Source: Duodenibacillus massiliensis (GTDB lineage Bacteria; Pseudomonadota; Gammaproteobacteria; Burkholderiales; Burkholderiaceae_F). Taken from it: DNA of 64,000 nucleotides. The number at the start of each line of letters is the position of its first letter. Position 1 is the stretch's first letter. Below are positions 44,750 to 53,868 of this stretch, one piece after another. Under the pieces are notes generated by a model. It did not search any database. It had not been told where the DNA came from and saw only the letters and a program-made list of their open reading frames with translations. The translations under genes and the position numbers were made by a program. The DNA lies in the NCBI RefSeq assembly GCF_900128485.1, contig NZ_LT635860.1, forward strand, positions 38,853-102,852, read 5' to 3'.

Positions 44750-44826
44750 TGGTGCGCCGGGTAGGATTCGAACCCGCGACCCCCTGGTTCGTAGCCAGGT
44801 ACTCTATCCAACTGAGCTACCGGCGC
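44750..44826 (-). tRNA. tRNA-Arg (anticodon ACG)
   Basis: 77 nt including an encoded CCA. The acceptor stem is GCGCCGG/CCGGCGC, the D-arm is TAGCTCAGTTGGATAGAG, the anticodon arm CCTGG-CTACGAA-CCAGG has ACG, and the T-arm is CGGGTTCGAATCC. All parts of the cloverleaf are present. Confidence 0.96.
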
Positions 44827-45061
44827 ACACTTATGACCGTCATCACTGACGGGACTTCGCATTTTACTGAGATTTTTTAAAAGCGCAAGGAAATGGTGAA
44901 ATTTCGCATGCTGCGGCGTGCTCCGGCGTTTCGGCAAACGGCCCGGAAGGCGTGAAAAAATTGCCCGAAGCGAGTCTGCTCTGTAATAGAGCTTGGCCGC
45001 GCTACAATCCCGACAATTCTGTTTTGGCCTCCATAGGCCCCCGACAAAGAGGTTTTCCCCC

Positions 45062-46594
45062 ATGACTGCGCGACTGCGGCTTGTCAGCATCACCAAAACG
45101 TATCCCGGAGTCCGCGCCAATGACGGTGTGAGTCTTTCGGTGGACCCCGGAAAAGTCCTAGCGGTTCTGGGCGAAAACGGTGCAGGCAAGTCCACGCTCA
45201 TGCGCATCATCTACGGCGCCGAGCACCCCGATTCGGGCACGATTGAGTTTGACGGCAAGCCCGTTGATATTGCATCGCCCTCGATGGCGCGGCGCCTGGG
45301 GATTGCCATGGTGCATCAGCACTTTGCGCTTTTTGAGACGCTCACGGTTGCGCAGAACGTTCAGCTCGGCTCAGATCTTAAGCAGACGCTGGCAGAGACT
45401 GTGCGGGCGGTGAGGGAAACCGGTGAGCGCTACGGTCTCTCGGTTGATCCCGATGCCTTTGTCGCGGACCTCTCGATGGGTGAGAGGCAACGCGTGGAGA
45501 TTATCCGGGCTCTGATGACCAAGCCCCGGCTTCTCATCATGGACGAGCCCACCTCGGTCTTAACGCCTCAGGCCGTGAAAAAGCTCTTTGAGACCCTCAG
45601 AAAACTTGCCTCAGAAGGCGTTTCCATTCTCTTTATTTCCCATAAGCTCGATGAAATCCGGGATCTTGCCGACAGCTGCACGGTTTTAAGGCAGGGTAAG
45701 GTCGTCTCAACCGTGAATCCCAAAGAGGAAACCGAAGACGCGCTTGCGCGCCTTATGATCGGCGCGGAACCGCCGAAACTGGCGGCTAAAACGGGGGAGC
45801 CCGGGGAAAAGGTTCTTGAAGTAAGCCACATAACGCTTGCGGGCGGCAAACACGTCTGCGGCCTTACCGACATCAAACTCACCGTGCACCGCGGCGAAAT
45901 CATCGGCATTGCCGGCATCAGCGGTAACGGCCAGTCCCGCCTTCTGGGCGTCTTGTCCGGGGAACTGAAACCGAGCGCGGGCTCGGTGCGGCTTTTCGGG
46001 AAGGACGTCACCGGAGAAGCCCCGGCAGCCCGCCGCCGCATGGGACTTAGGTACGTTCCCGAAGAGCGCCTCGGGCATGGGGCCGTGCCGGAATTAAGCC
46101 TTGAAAGTAACGCCCTTTTAACCGGAGACGGTTTTCACCACGGAGGCTTTATACGTACCGAGGCCGTCAAAAGTTTTGCCCGGGAAGTGGTTGAAAAGTT
46201 CCGGGTTGCCACGCCGTCGATTAGAAAAGAGGCGGGGGCGCTTTCCGGCGGCAACCTCCAGAAATTCATCGTGGGCCGCGAGATTCTCAATAATCCCGGG
46301 GTTCTCATGATCGACCAGCCCACCTGGGGCGTGGACGTAGGGGCCGCGGCCGTCATTCACAACGCACTTTTAAAGCTGCGCGCCGAGGGGGCCGGCCTTT
46401 TGGTCGTGAGTGAAGAAATCGATGAACTCTTTGCGGTCTGCGACCGTATCGCCGTGATGTACCGCGGGTATCTGTCGCCGGCGGTCCCCGTTACCTCCAT
46501 CACCATTGAAGAAATCGGTCTGTGGATGGCCGGTCTCTGGGCGGTGTCGCCGTTCAGGCATCCCGCCGCCGACACCGTTATTCATGAGGCTTAA
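45062..46594 (+). CDS. BMP/nucleoside-type ABC transporter ATPase
   Basis: 510 residues with two ATPase halves, as in RbsA/YufO-type importers. The first half has Walker A LGENGAGKSTLMRIIYG, signature LSMGERQRVEIIRAL and Walker B LLIMDEPTSVLTPQ. The second half has a degenerate P-loop IAGISGNGQSRLLGVLSG, signature LSGGNLQKFIVGREI and Walker B VLMIDQPTWGVDV. The start at 45062 follows AGAGG and gives the usual MTARLRLVSITKTYPGV opening. It is followed by two permeases and, after an inverted gene, by the binding protein. Confidence 0.93.
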   Translation: MTARLRLVSITKTYPGVRANDGVSLSVDPGKVLAVLGENGAGKSTLMRIIYGAEHPDSGTIEFDGKPVDIASPSMARRLGIAMVHQHFALFETLTVAQNVQLGSDLKQTLAETVRAVRETGERYGLSVDPDAFVADLSMGERQRVEIIRALMTKPRLLIMDEPTSVLTPQAVKKLFETLRKLASEGVSILFISHKLDEIRDLADSCTVLRQGKVVSTVNPKEETEDALARLMIGAEPPKLAAKTGEPGEKVLEVSHITLAGGKHVCGLTDIKLTVHRGEIIGIAGISGNGQSRLLGVLSGELKPSAGSVRLFGKDVTGEAPAARRRMGLRYVPEERLGHGAVPELSLESNALLTGDGFHHGGFIRTEAVKSFAREVVEKFRVATPSIRKEAGALSGGNLQKFIVGREILNNPGVLMIDQPTWGVDVGAAAVIHNALLKLRAEGAGLLVVSEEIDELFAVCDRIAVMYRGYLSPAVPVTSITIEEIGLWMAGLWAVSPFRHPAADTVIHEA

Positions 46595-46597
46595 GTC

Positions 46598-47686
46598 ATG
46601 CATTTTCCGATTAAGCTCATTGCCCGTTCTGAACCTTCCCGCTGTCTCCGGTGGGTTTCACCCGTGGCGGCCCTGGTTCTCACCGTTGTTGCCGGAGCCC
46701 TTTTATTTGCCGTGCTCGGCAAAAATCCGCTCACCTCGCTCTACGTCTTTTTAGTGGCACCACTGGAAACCTTAAGAGGGTGGTGTGAAGTGGGCGTAAA
46801 GATGACGCCGCTTCTTTTGTGTGCCGTGGGGCTTACGATGTGCTACCGGGCCAACGTCTGGAATATCGGCGCCGAGGGGCAACTTCTGGCGGGCGCCGTG
46901 TTGGGCGGCTGGGCGGCACTGCAGTGCCCCGAAGGCGCCGGGTCCTGGTACATCCTCGTGGTACTCATCGCGGGTGCCTTGGGCGGCGCTCTCTGGGGCG
47001 CAGTCACCGCGTTACTTAAAGACCGGTTTCATGCCAATGAAATTCTCGTGAGCCTCATGCTCGTTTACGTCGCGCAGTTTTTCCTTGCCTGGTGCGTGCA
47101 GGGGCCGCTGCAGGACCCCGAAGGCCTGGGCTTTCCGCAGTCCCCGATTTTTGCGGCGTCCGCTTCATTAGCGACACTGCCGGGGCTGGGGCGCCTTAAC
47201 TGGAGCTTTATCCTCGCCGTCATTTTTGCCGTTGCCTGTGCGCTCATGATGAACAAGATGTTCATCGGCTTTCAGATTAAGGTTTCCGGTATGGCTCCGA
47301 TGGCCGCTAAGTACGCTGGCTTTAAACCCCCGCGGCTTTTGTGGACCGTGATGCTCGCTTCGGGGGCCTTGGCGGGCGTGGCCGGAATTTCAGAAGCAGC
47401 CGGGCCCGTGGGGCAGTTAACGCTTAACCTCTCGCCCGGTTACGGTTTTGCCGCGATTATCGTTGCCTTTGCCGGGCGTTTGAGCCCCGTGGGCTGCATT
47501 CCGGCCGCCTTTATCCTCGCGCTTTTTTACCTCGGGGGTGAACTCGGACAGAGCCGTCTGGGACTCCCTTCATCGATTACAGGGGTGTATCAGGGGCTTT
47601 TGCTTTTTTTCCTGCTTCTGTGTGATGTCTGGATTTTCTACAAACCCGTCTGGTGCGGCTTTACCCGCAAAGGATCGCTGAAATGA
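46598..47686 (+). CDS. BMP/nucleoside-type ABC permease 1
   Basis: 362 residues and about nine membrane helices. YRANVWNIGAEGQLLAGAVLGGW is the hallmark of this branch of the BPD_transp_2 family, with LLKDRFHANEILVSLMLVYV and AKYAGFKPPRLLWTVMLASGALAGVAG later. It starts 4 bp after the ATPase stop and overlaps the next permease (ATGA). Confidence 0.93.
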   Translation: MHFPIKLIARSEPSRCLRWVSPVAALVLTVVAGALLFAVLGKNPLTSLYVFLVAPLETLRGWCEVGVKMTPLLLCAVGLTMCYRANVWNIGAEGQLLAGAVLGGWAALQCPEGAGSWYILVVLIAGALGGALWGAVTALLKDRFHANEILVSLMLVYVAQFFLAWCVQGPLQDPEGLGFPQSPIFAASASLATLPGLGRLNWSFILAVIFAVACALMMNKMFIGFQIKVSGMAPMAAKYAGFKPPRLLWTVMLASGALAGVAGISEAAGPVGQLTLNLSPGYGFAAIIVAFAGRLSPVGCIPAAFILALFYLGGELGQSRLGLPSSITGVYQGLLLFFLLLCDVWIFYKPVWCGFTRKGSLK

Positions 47687-48603
47687 GTGCTGTTGCCGCA
47701 TTGATTGCCGCCACCTTAAATGCCGGAACGCCTTTGCTTATTGCCGGCATCGGGATTCTCATTCACGAAAAAAGCGGGGTCTTAAACCTCGGTATTGAAG
47801 GCATTATGCTGATGGGGGCCGTGGCCGGGTTCGGCGTTACGTTTGCGACCGGCTCCTTTATGTTGGGGTTCATTGCCGGGGGGCTTGTCGGGGTGCTTCT
47901 GGCCGCCGTTTTCGGCTTTTTCACGCTCGGGCTTTACGCCAACCAAAACGCCGCGGGCCTTGCGATGGCGATTTTCGGGGCGGGGCTTGCCGCCTTTGCC
48001 GGTCAGCCTCTGCAGGGCGTGTCGTTGCCCTCGCGCGCTACGGCCGGAATTCCCTTTCTGGAGGATATTCCCTTCATCGGTGAAGCCTTCTTTTCCTGCC
48101 ATATCGGCGTCTATCTCGCGCTGATCGCCGCGGGGGCCGCGGCCTGGTTTCTGTATAAGAGCCGCTGGGGCCTGATTCTCAGAGCTGCCGGTGAGTCGCC
48201 GAAATCGGCCTATGCCCTCGGGTACTCCGTGCGCACGATCCGGTTTTCAGCGGTTCTTTTCGGGGGACTCATGACCGGGATTGCCGGGGCTTATCTCTCG
48301 CTTGTCTATACGCCTTTGTGGGCTGAAGGGATGACGGTCGGGCGCGGCTGGATTGCTCTTGCGCTAGTGACCTTTGCCACCTGGAGGCCTTTGCGGATTG
48401 TTCTCGGGGCGTACCTTTTCGGGGGCGTCACGATGCTGCAGCTAAACCTTCAGGCGGCCGGTATCGGCGTGCCCTCGCAGTTTATGGCGATGACCCCCTA
48501 CCTTGCGACGATTCTTGTGCTGGTTTTCATTAGCCGCAACCCCAAGTGGATTGCGATGAACGTGCCCGCGGGACTCGGGAAAACCTTTACGCCCGGAAAA
48601 TAA
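47683..48603 (+). CDS. BMP/nucleoside-type ABC permease 2
   Basis: 306 residues. GTPLLIAGIGILIHEKSGVLNLGIEGIMLMGA is the usual start of the second permease (shortest form: LNLGIEGIML), and RAAGESPKSAYALGYSVRTIRF is the coupling helix region. The ATG overlaps the preceding TGA (ATGA). Together the two permeases form the channel for a nucleoside, purine or simple sugar. Confidence 0.93.
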   Translation: MSAVAALIAATLNAGTPLLIAGIGILIHEKSGVLNLGIEGIMLMGAVAGFGVTFATGSFMLGFIAGGLVGVLLAAVFGFFTLGLYANQNAAGLAMAIFGAGLAAFAGQPLQGVSLPSRATAGIPFLEDIPFIGEAFFSCHIGVYLALIAAGAAAWFLYKSRWGLILRAAGESPKSAYALGYSVRTIRFSAVLFGGLMTGIAGAYLSLVYTPLWAEGMTVGRGWIALALVTFATWRPLRIVLGAYLFGGVTMLQLNLQAAGIGVPSQFMAMTPYLATILVLVFISRNPKWIAMNVPAGLGKTFTPGK

Positions 48604-48616
48604 AGCGCCCGAATGC

Positions 48617-48657
48617 GAAAAAGGCTGCCCGTCACAGCGACGAAGGCAGCCTTTTTT
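48617..48657 (+). terminator. terminator after the BMP-type permeases
   Basis: AAGGCTGCC and GGCAGCCTT pair with TTTTTT after them on the plus strand and an A-run on the other side. It serves both the permease operon and the convergent hypothetical gene. Confidence 0.82.
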
Positions 48658-48673
48658 GACTTTGACCTGCTTG

Positions 48674-49801
48674 TTACTGGGCCCGGATTTTCTGGGTCAT
48701 GGCGGCAAATTCGGCTCTGAGGGTCTTGTCGTAAAAGGCCGAGAACTGCGGGGCGTCAAATTCAAAGATGCTTTTAAGATCCCGCTCGGAGGTTTTCATC
48801 ACGTCAATGAGTTCGCCTCCCACCTTAATCGTGCGGAAGGTGTTGACGGCAAGCTCAAAATTAATCTGCATCTCGCGGTGAAGGCGTTTGAGTTCGGCAG
48901 AACGGTTCATGAGGTGGCCTTCGTAGAGTTCGGCAAGTTCAATGGTCTTGGCGTTGATGTCGCGGTTATTTTTTGCCGCGGAACTCACCTTTCTGGCTTT
49001 ACTCATGAGCTGGTCGGCAAGCATCATCTGCTCACCGGCACTTTGCTTGATGGTGTTAAGGCGCACCAAATATGTTTTTTCGATGGCGTGCAGTGCCCGC
49101 TCGATTGCTTCAAGGTAGACGCGGTAGCTCATCATGAGAAAGCCCGTGTAGCTTTTGGCCTGCTCACAGGTGGCGTCACCTCCGGCCAGAAGGCGCCCAA
49201 GTTCCTTTTCAATCGTGCGGATGTTTTCCGCAGCGGCCATCACGCGCGCAACGTCGCCGCCTTCGGCCGAATAAATGAGGCCGTCAAGCTGCTCGGCGGT
49301 GATGGGAACGCCTGCGTCGGAAAAGGTCTTTAAGGCTTCGGTTTTTACCCTGGCAATGGCGGCTTCGTCGTCAGAGACGGCTTTCTTTTCCCGGACAATG
49401 CGCTTTTCAAGGGTTTTGCGGGTCACGCGTAAGGGCAGAAGCGACGAGGCCGGAGCCGACATAAGCCCCAGTTTCCACGTGTTGATGCGCTCCTTTCGGG
49501 CGGAGAGTTTGTTTTCCATCTGCGTGATGCGCTCAACGGCGTCGCTTGCCGGACCCTTTAAAAAGTCCTTGAGGCAGGCGTTCACAATGCGCGTCATTTC
49601 CGGGTCACGCAGCGTGATGATTTCAAGGAAGGTTTTGTCGGCCTTTAAAACGTCGCCCTCGTGGCTGTCAACGTACGCCACGCCTTCGGAAAGTTTTGGT
49701 GAGACTTTCTTCCAGAAGGTTTCAAAAGTTTTGGCCGCAAGCGTGTGTGACGCGGCAAGCATCACGGCTTCGGCAAGAACAGTGACAAAGGGCAGACGCA
49801 T
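48674..49801 (-). CDS. exported alpha-helical protein of unknown function
   Basis: 375 residues with a probable signal peptide (MRLPFVTVLAEAVMLAASHTLAAK). The rest is almost entirely helical, charged and without prolines over long stretches, with coiled-coil potential around residues 90-160 (RITQMENKLSARKERINTW; KTLEKRIVREKKAVSDDE) and 180-310. No family was recognised. It lies in inverted orientation between the permeases and the binding protein of one ABC importer, which suggests a later insertion or rearrangement. Confidence 0.72.
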   Translation of the reverse strand: MRLPFVTVLAEAVMLAASHTLAAKTFETFWKKVSPKLSEGVAYVDSHEGDVLKADKTFLEIITLRDPEMTRIVNACLKDFLKGPASDAVERITQMENKLSARKERINTWKLGLMSAPASSLLPLRVTRKTLEKRIVREKKAVSDDEAAIARVKTEALKTFSDAGVPITAEQLDGLIYSAEGGDVARVMAAAENIRTIEKELGRLLAGGDATCEQAKSYTGFLMMSYRVYLEAIERALHAIEKTYLVRLNTIKQSAGEQMMLADQLMSKARKVSSAAKNNRDINAKTIELAELYEGHLMNRSAELKRLHREMQINFELAVNTFRTIKVGGELIDVMKTSERDLKSIFEFDAPQFSAFYDKTLRAEFAAMTQKIRAQ

Positions 49802-49997
49802 TTTTCGTTGTTGTATTCAGTAAACCCGGGCAGATGTGAAAGGATAACGCAAAAGCGGGCGGCTGACCGCGTTTTTCGCGCCCGGGAGCGCAAAAGTGCC
49901 GCCGGCTCTTTTACAATCGCGGTAAGTCTTACAAAGGTCGGAACGGGCCCCCGTATCCGCATATCAAACGGCATTTTCACCAAGAGGATTTTTACTT

Positions 49998-51122
49998 ATG
50001 AAACGACGTCATACTCTGGCGCTTGCTGCAGCGGCGGTCTGCGTGATGATCACCGGCTGCGGTGATGACGGAAAGAAAGAGCAGGCGGCTGCGGCTCCTG
50101 CCGCGCAGGAAAAGTCTGCGCTCAAAGTGGCGTGGCTCTACCCGAGCCCGAGAGCCGATGAAGGGTGGTCCAAGCAGCACGATGAGGCCCGTGAGCTCGT
50201 TCAGAAGCAGTTCGGTGACAAAATCCAGACGACCTTTGTGGAAAATGTGGTGGGAACCGCGGACGCCGAACGCGTAATCCGCGACCTTGCGGCCCAGGGC
50301 AACAAGCTCATTTTTGCAACGAGCTTTGAATTCATGAATCCGGGTCTTAAGGTTGCCAAGGAATACCCGGACGTGAAGTTTGAGCACTGCACGGGGTATA
50401 AGACCGCTCCCAACTTCAACTACTACAACGCCCGCTTTTATCAGGCCCGTTACCTCGCAGGGAAACTTGCGGGCAGCATGACCAAAAACGGGCGCCTGGG
50501 CTACGTTGCCGCGGTGCCGATTCCTGAAGTGCTGCAGGGCATCAACGCCTATACGCTCGGCGCTCAGTCCGTGAACCCCGACATCGAAGTGCGTGTCGTG
50601 TGGACCAACGCCTGGTATGACCCGGGTAAGGAAGCCGATGCCGCCAAGACCCTGATCGGTCAGGGCTGCGACATCATTTCGCACCACACGAACTCTCAGG
50701 CCGTTGCGGCTGCAGGCGAAGACGCCAAGGTCCCTGTGATCAGCTACCACGCCGAAATGCATAAGGCGGCTCCGACGATGCTGATCGGCGCGGTGACGCA
50801 TCACTGGGATGAGTACTACGCCAAGCGCATCCAGGCCGTGTTGGACGGCACCTGGAAGACGGCTCCCATGTGGGGCGGCGCGGAACTGCACATGGTGCGT
50901 TTGTCCGGCATTACACCGAAGGCCCCCAAGGCCGTGGTTGACGACATCAACGCCACCTACGCCAAGATGGAAAAACAGGCCTTTAACGTCTTTACCGGTC
51001 CCATCGTGGACAACACCGGTAAGACGGTGATTCCGGCGGGCTCTGCCGCCGACGACAAGCACCTTCTCACGATGAATTACTTTGTGAAGGGGGTGCTCGG
51101 TAAGGTTCCGAGCAATCAGTAA
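49998..51122 (+). CDS. BMP-family substrate-binding lipoprotein
   Basis: 374 residues. The N-terminus MKRRHTLALAAAAVCVMITGC has a lipobox (MITGC). The Bmp/Med fold shows in LKVAWLYPSPRADEGWSKQHDEA, FATSFEFMNPGLKVAKEYPDVKFEHCTGYK, QARYLAGKLAGSMTKNGRLGYVAA and DIISHHTNSQAVAAAGE. It binds a purine nucleoside or similar ligand for the ATPase and permeases at 45062-48603. AGAGGA lies 9 bp before the ATG. Confidence 0.93.
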   Translation: MKRRHTLALAAAAVCVMITGCGDDGKKEQAAAAPAAQEKSALKVAWLYPSPRADEGWSKQHDEARELVQKQFGDKIQTTFVENVVGTADAERVIRDLAAQGNKLIFATSFEFMNPGLKVAKEYPDVKFEHCTGYKTAPNFNYYNARFYQARYLAGKLAGSMTKNGRLGYVAAVPIPEVLQGINAYTLGAQSVNPDIEVRVVWTNAWYDPGKEADAAKTLIGQGCDIISHHTNSQAVAAAGEDAKVPVISYHAEMHKAAPTMLIGAVTHHWDEYYAKRIQAVLDGTWKTAPMWGGAELHMVRLSGITPKAPKAVVDDINATYAKMEKQAFNVFTGPIVDNTGKTVIPAGSAADDKHLLTMNYFVKGVLGKVPSNQ

Positions 51123-51134
51123 CTTTTGACGAGA

Positions 51135-51157
51135 GGCGTCCGCGTGCTGCGGACGCC
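51135..51157 (+). terminator. hairpin after the BMP lipoprotein gene
   Basis: GGCGTCCGC and GCGGACGCC form a 9-bp stem 12 bp past the stop. The T-run is weak, so termination is likely but not certain. Confidence 0.5.
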
Positions 51158-51202
51158 CTTGCTTTGGCGGGCATCGGCGTTATTTACCGGTGCCCGTGCG
51201 TT

Positions 51203-53553
51203 TCAAGGGCGTGAAAAAGCCGGCTGCCCGAACGCGGACGGAGCGCTCTGGCGTCCTTGCGCTTTTTTCACAAAAACCGCGGCCCCTGAGGCGATATTGC
51301 CTTGAGCGAGCCTTGAGGTGCCGGTGTCGGGGGTGAGGACATTCGCGCACCCCGTGCGGTCGGTGCGGCCTTCACTGGTATCGGCCGGATCAAACCAGGC
51401 GCCGTGACGGATGCAGACGCTGCCGCGGGCAACGTTTTCGGTGATGCGGGCCCGGGCCAAAAGCCGGCCTCGGTCGTTATAAACAAGGACGGCGTCCCCG
51501 TTGGCGATGCCGCGGGTAAGGGCATCCGCCGGATGAATTTCACAGGCTTCGCGCCCGTCACCGTCGGTTATGACGCCGCCCAACTGACTGTGCAGGCGCG
51601 CTTCAGACTTCACCGCCATCAGCGTGAGCGCAGCGGGATCAGCCTTGAGCGCTTCATCGGCCGTTCCTAAAAACGCGGGGTAACCGGGCAGTCGTTGTAG
51701 TGCATGGCGGCAATCTGCGGGGAGGCAAGTTCAATGCGGCCCGACGGGGTAGCCAGGGGAAACGCGTCCGGATTGGCAAAAAACGCGGCAAGACCGTCCG
51801 TTTCCGTGGCCTTTTTGTCCGGCGCATAACGGATAAGGCCCGTTTTCCAGAAGGTTTCAAAGTCCGGAAGCCCCGTTGCCCGTCCCAGGGGGCTCGTTCT
51901 GGCTTCTTCGTAAATTGTGCGGATCCAGTCCGTTTCGCTGCGTCCCAGCGTGAAGGCGTCGCCCACGCCCAACCTTTCGGAGAGATCTGAAAAGATCCGG
52001 TAATCGCTGCGGGCTTCACCCACCGGGTGAACGGCCTGCTGCATGGTGCAGAGCCCGGCGTTGTTGTAGACACCGATATCGGTGATGTCGTTACGCTCAA
52101 AGACGGTGGCGGCCGGAAACACAATGTCGGCGTGACGCGCGGTGGCGGTCCACACAAAGTCTGTGACAATCACCGTTTCGGGCTTTTGCCAGGCACGCTC
52201 AAGGTGCAGTGTCTGCGGCTGATGCGCAAAGGGATTGCCGCCCGACCAAAGAACCAGGCGGATATCGGGGTAGGTGACTTTTCTGCCGTTGAAGTCAATC
52301 GTCTCTCCGGGATTTAAAAAGGCATCGGCAAAACGGGCAATCGGAATGACGGGAAGCGGTGTGCCGGTGTCTTTCACAGCGCGCGCCGGTGCAACGCGCC
52401 CTGTGATCCCCCTTAACCGGGGGCCAAAACCAACGCTCGCACCGCCGCTGCAGTAGTGGTAATTCGTGCCGATGCCGCCCCCGGCAAGGTTCATCTGCCC
52501 GAGCACGGCGGCAAGCGCAAAGCCCGCCCAAGAGGCCTCTTCCCCGTAAAGCGCGCGCTGCATACCCCAGCCCATCATAAGCATGGTGCGGTTTTGGGCG
52601 AGGTATTGCGCGAGTTCGCGGATGACGCGGGCTTGCACGCCCGTGATTTTTTCGGCCCATTCGGCAGTCTTGGCCGTGCCGTCCGTGCGGCCCTCAACAT
52701 AGGCTTTCAGTGTCTCCCAGCCTGCGGTGTACTTTGTGAGAAAACCGGTGTCCGCGCGCCCCGTTGTGATGAGCTCGCGGATAAGCGCGAGCATTAACGC
52801 CGTATCCGTTCCCTGGCGCGGTGCGATCCAGTCGCTGCCCAGAAACTCACCGGTTTTGGTTTTGAGGGGGTTAATGACGATTGTGCGGATGCCGCTTTCT
52901 TTGAGGCGCCGGATGTGGTGCGCGGCCTCGTGCAGCGTCGTTGTCCAGTCGATGTCGCAGGTAATGAGGGGGTCAGCTCCCCAGAAGACAACGCATTTGG
53001 CGTTGGCAAGCACCGAATCCCAGCTTTTGACTTTGGGATCGGGCATTCCGACAACATAGGGAAGGATCGTGGAAATGGCGGCCGTCGAGTAACTGTTGAC
53101 GCACTCCGTAAAGCCTCCCATGAGGCGGCAGAGGCGGTTCACAAGAGTCACCGCACTGTTGACTTTTCCCGGGCTCATCCAGCCGTAGCTTTTCGCAAAA
53201 ACGGCTGATGGCCCGAAATTGTCGTAGACCCCGGTCATCGCTTCGGCCGCAAGCGTCATCGCCGTATCCCAGTCCACTTCCACGAAGCGGTCACTGCCGC
53301 GGCTTTCACCATTGCCGCCCCGGCACTTAAGCCACCCCTCCCGCACCGCCGGTTTGCGGATGCGGTTTGCACTGTAGGAAAGTGCCGCGAGTTTGGCGAG
53401 GTTCGGGCTCGGTGCATAGTCCCCGGCATAGGGGATTAATCCCGTCAGGCGCCCGTCCGCGACCTGCGGGTGCACGAGCCCCCAGTGAGAGGCCGTGATG
53501 CGCTCGCTTCCGGAAGCATTGCGGGGAAAAGCAAAAAGCGTGTCGTCAGACAT
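51203..53553 (-). pseudogene. bisC: BisC/TorZ-like molybdopterin S/N-oxide reductase, broken by a one-base frameshift
   Basis: Reads as a DMSO-reductase-family enzyme that needs bis-MGD. The first part has RITASHWGLVHPQV, VFAKSYGWMSPGKV, the Mo-ligand Ser region ECVNSYSTAA, and FWGADPLITCDIDW. At about 51684-51689 the frame breaks: the reading ...YNDCPVTPRF stops. If one C is added to the CCC run, it continues GYPAFLGTADEALKADP into MAVKSEARLHSQLGG, VLVYNDRGRLLARA and the C-terminal MopB cap, giving about 783 residues, normal for BisC/TorZ. There is no signal peptide, so it was probably cytoplasmic. This may be a true mutation or an assembly error. Confidence 0.85.
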
Positions 53554-53590
53554 AAAGCAAAGACTTAAAAACGGTGGCCGCAGAATACAT

Positions 53591-53621
53591 GAGCGGCAAA
53601 GACCGGTTGTCTCTGCCGCTC
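53591..53621. terminator. hairpin between metQ and the reductase gene
   Basis: GAGCGGCAAAGAC and GTCTCTGCCGCTC pair almost perfectly. There is no T-run of note on either side, so a terminator role is only likely from position, after the metQ 3' end. Confidence 0.4.
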
Positions 53622-53651
53622 AGGATGTTTGCCGTTAACTTTTGCCGCGGA

Positions 53652-53741
53652 TCAGAATCCCGGCACAACGGAGCCTTCGAACTTCTTGAGAATCCATTCT
53701 TTTACGCGGGGATCGTGGTAGGCCTTAATGAAGGTCTTCAC
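53652..53741 (-). pseudogene. metQ: metQ, 3' part (last 29 codons), cut off by the TnpB element
   Basis: Reading the minus strand from 53741 gives VKTFIKAYHDPRVKEWILKK, then FEGSVVPGF and a stop at 53652. This is the normal end of a MetQ lipoprotein-type binding protein (FxxAYxxxxVKxxI...F-x-G-x-V-x-G). It joins in frame to codon 235 of the 5' part at 55471 (NAPW + VKTF), which gives a complete 264-residue protein. Confidence 0.9.
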
Positions 53742-53759
53742 AGAATTTCCCGCAGGAAG

Positions 53760-53779
53760 CCCGGGGCTTGAGCCCCGGG
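53760..53779. repeat. left-end palindrome of the TnpB element
   Basis: CCCGGGGC-TTGA-GCCCCGGG, an 8-bp perfect stem with a 4-nt loop, 18 bp inside the element. Equivalent hairpins at IS200/IS605 ends are bound by TnpA. Confidence 0.82.
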
Positions 53780-53868
53780 AGGAATGCGGGCTTTCGAAAT
53801 TTTTTAATTTTGGCCCAAACGCAGCCAAACCATGCACATAGTTTTCGCTTAAGGTATATTCAGCCGCT

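Noticed and set aside
44314-45210. 298-codon minus-strand frame covering tRNA-Arg
   Set aside because: It reads straight through a complete tRNA gene and its terminator and crosses the start of the ABC ATPase gene.
49992-51062. 356-codon minus-strand frame opposite the BMP lipoprotein
   Set aside because: Shadow of a strongly recognisable lipoprotein gene.
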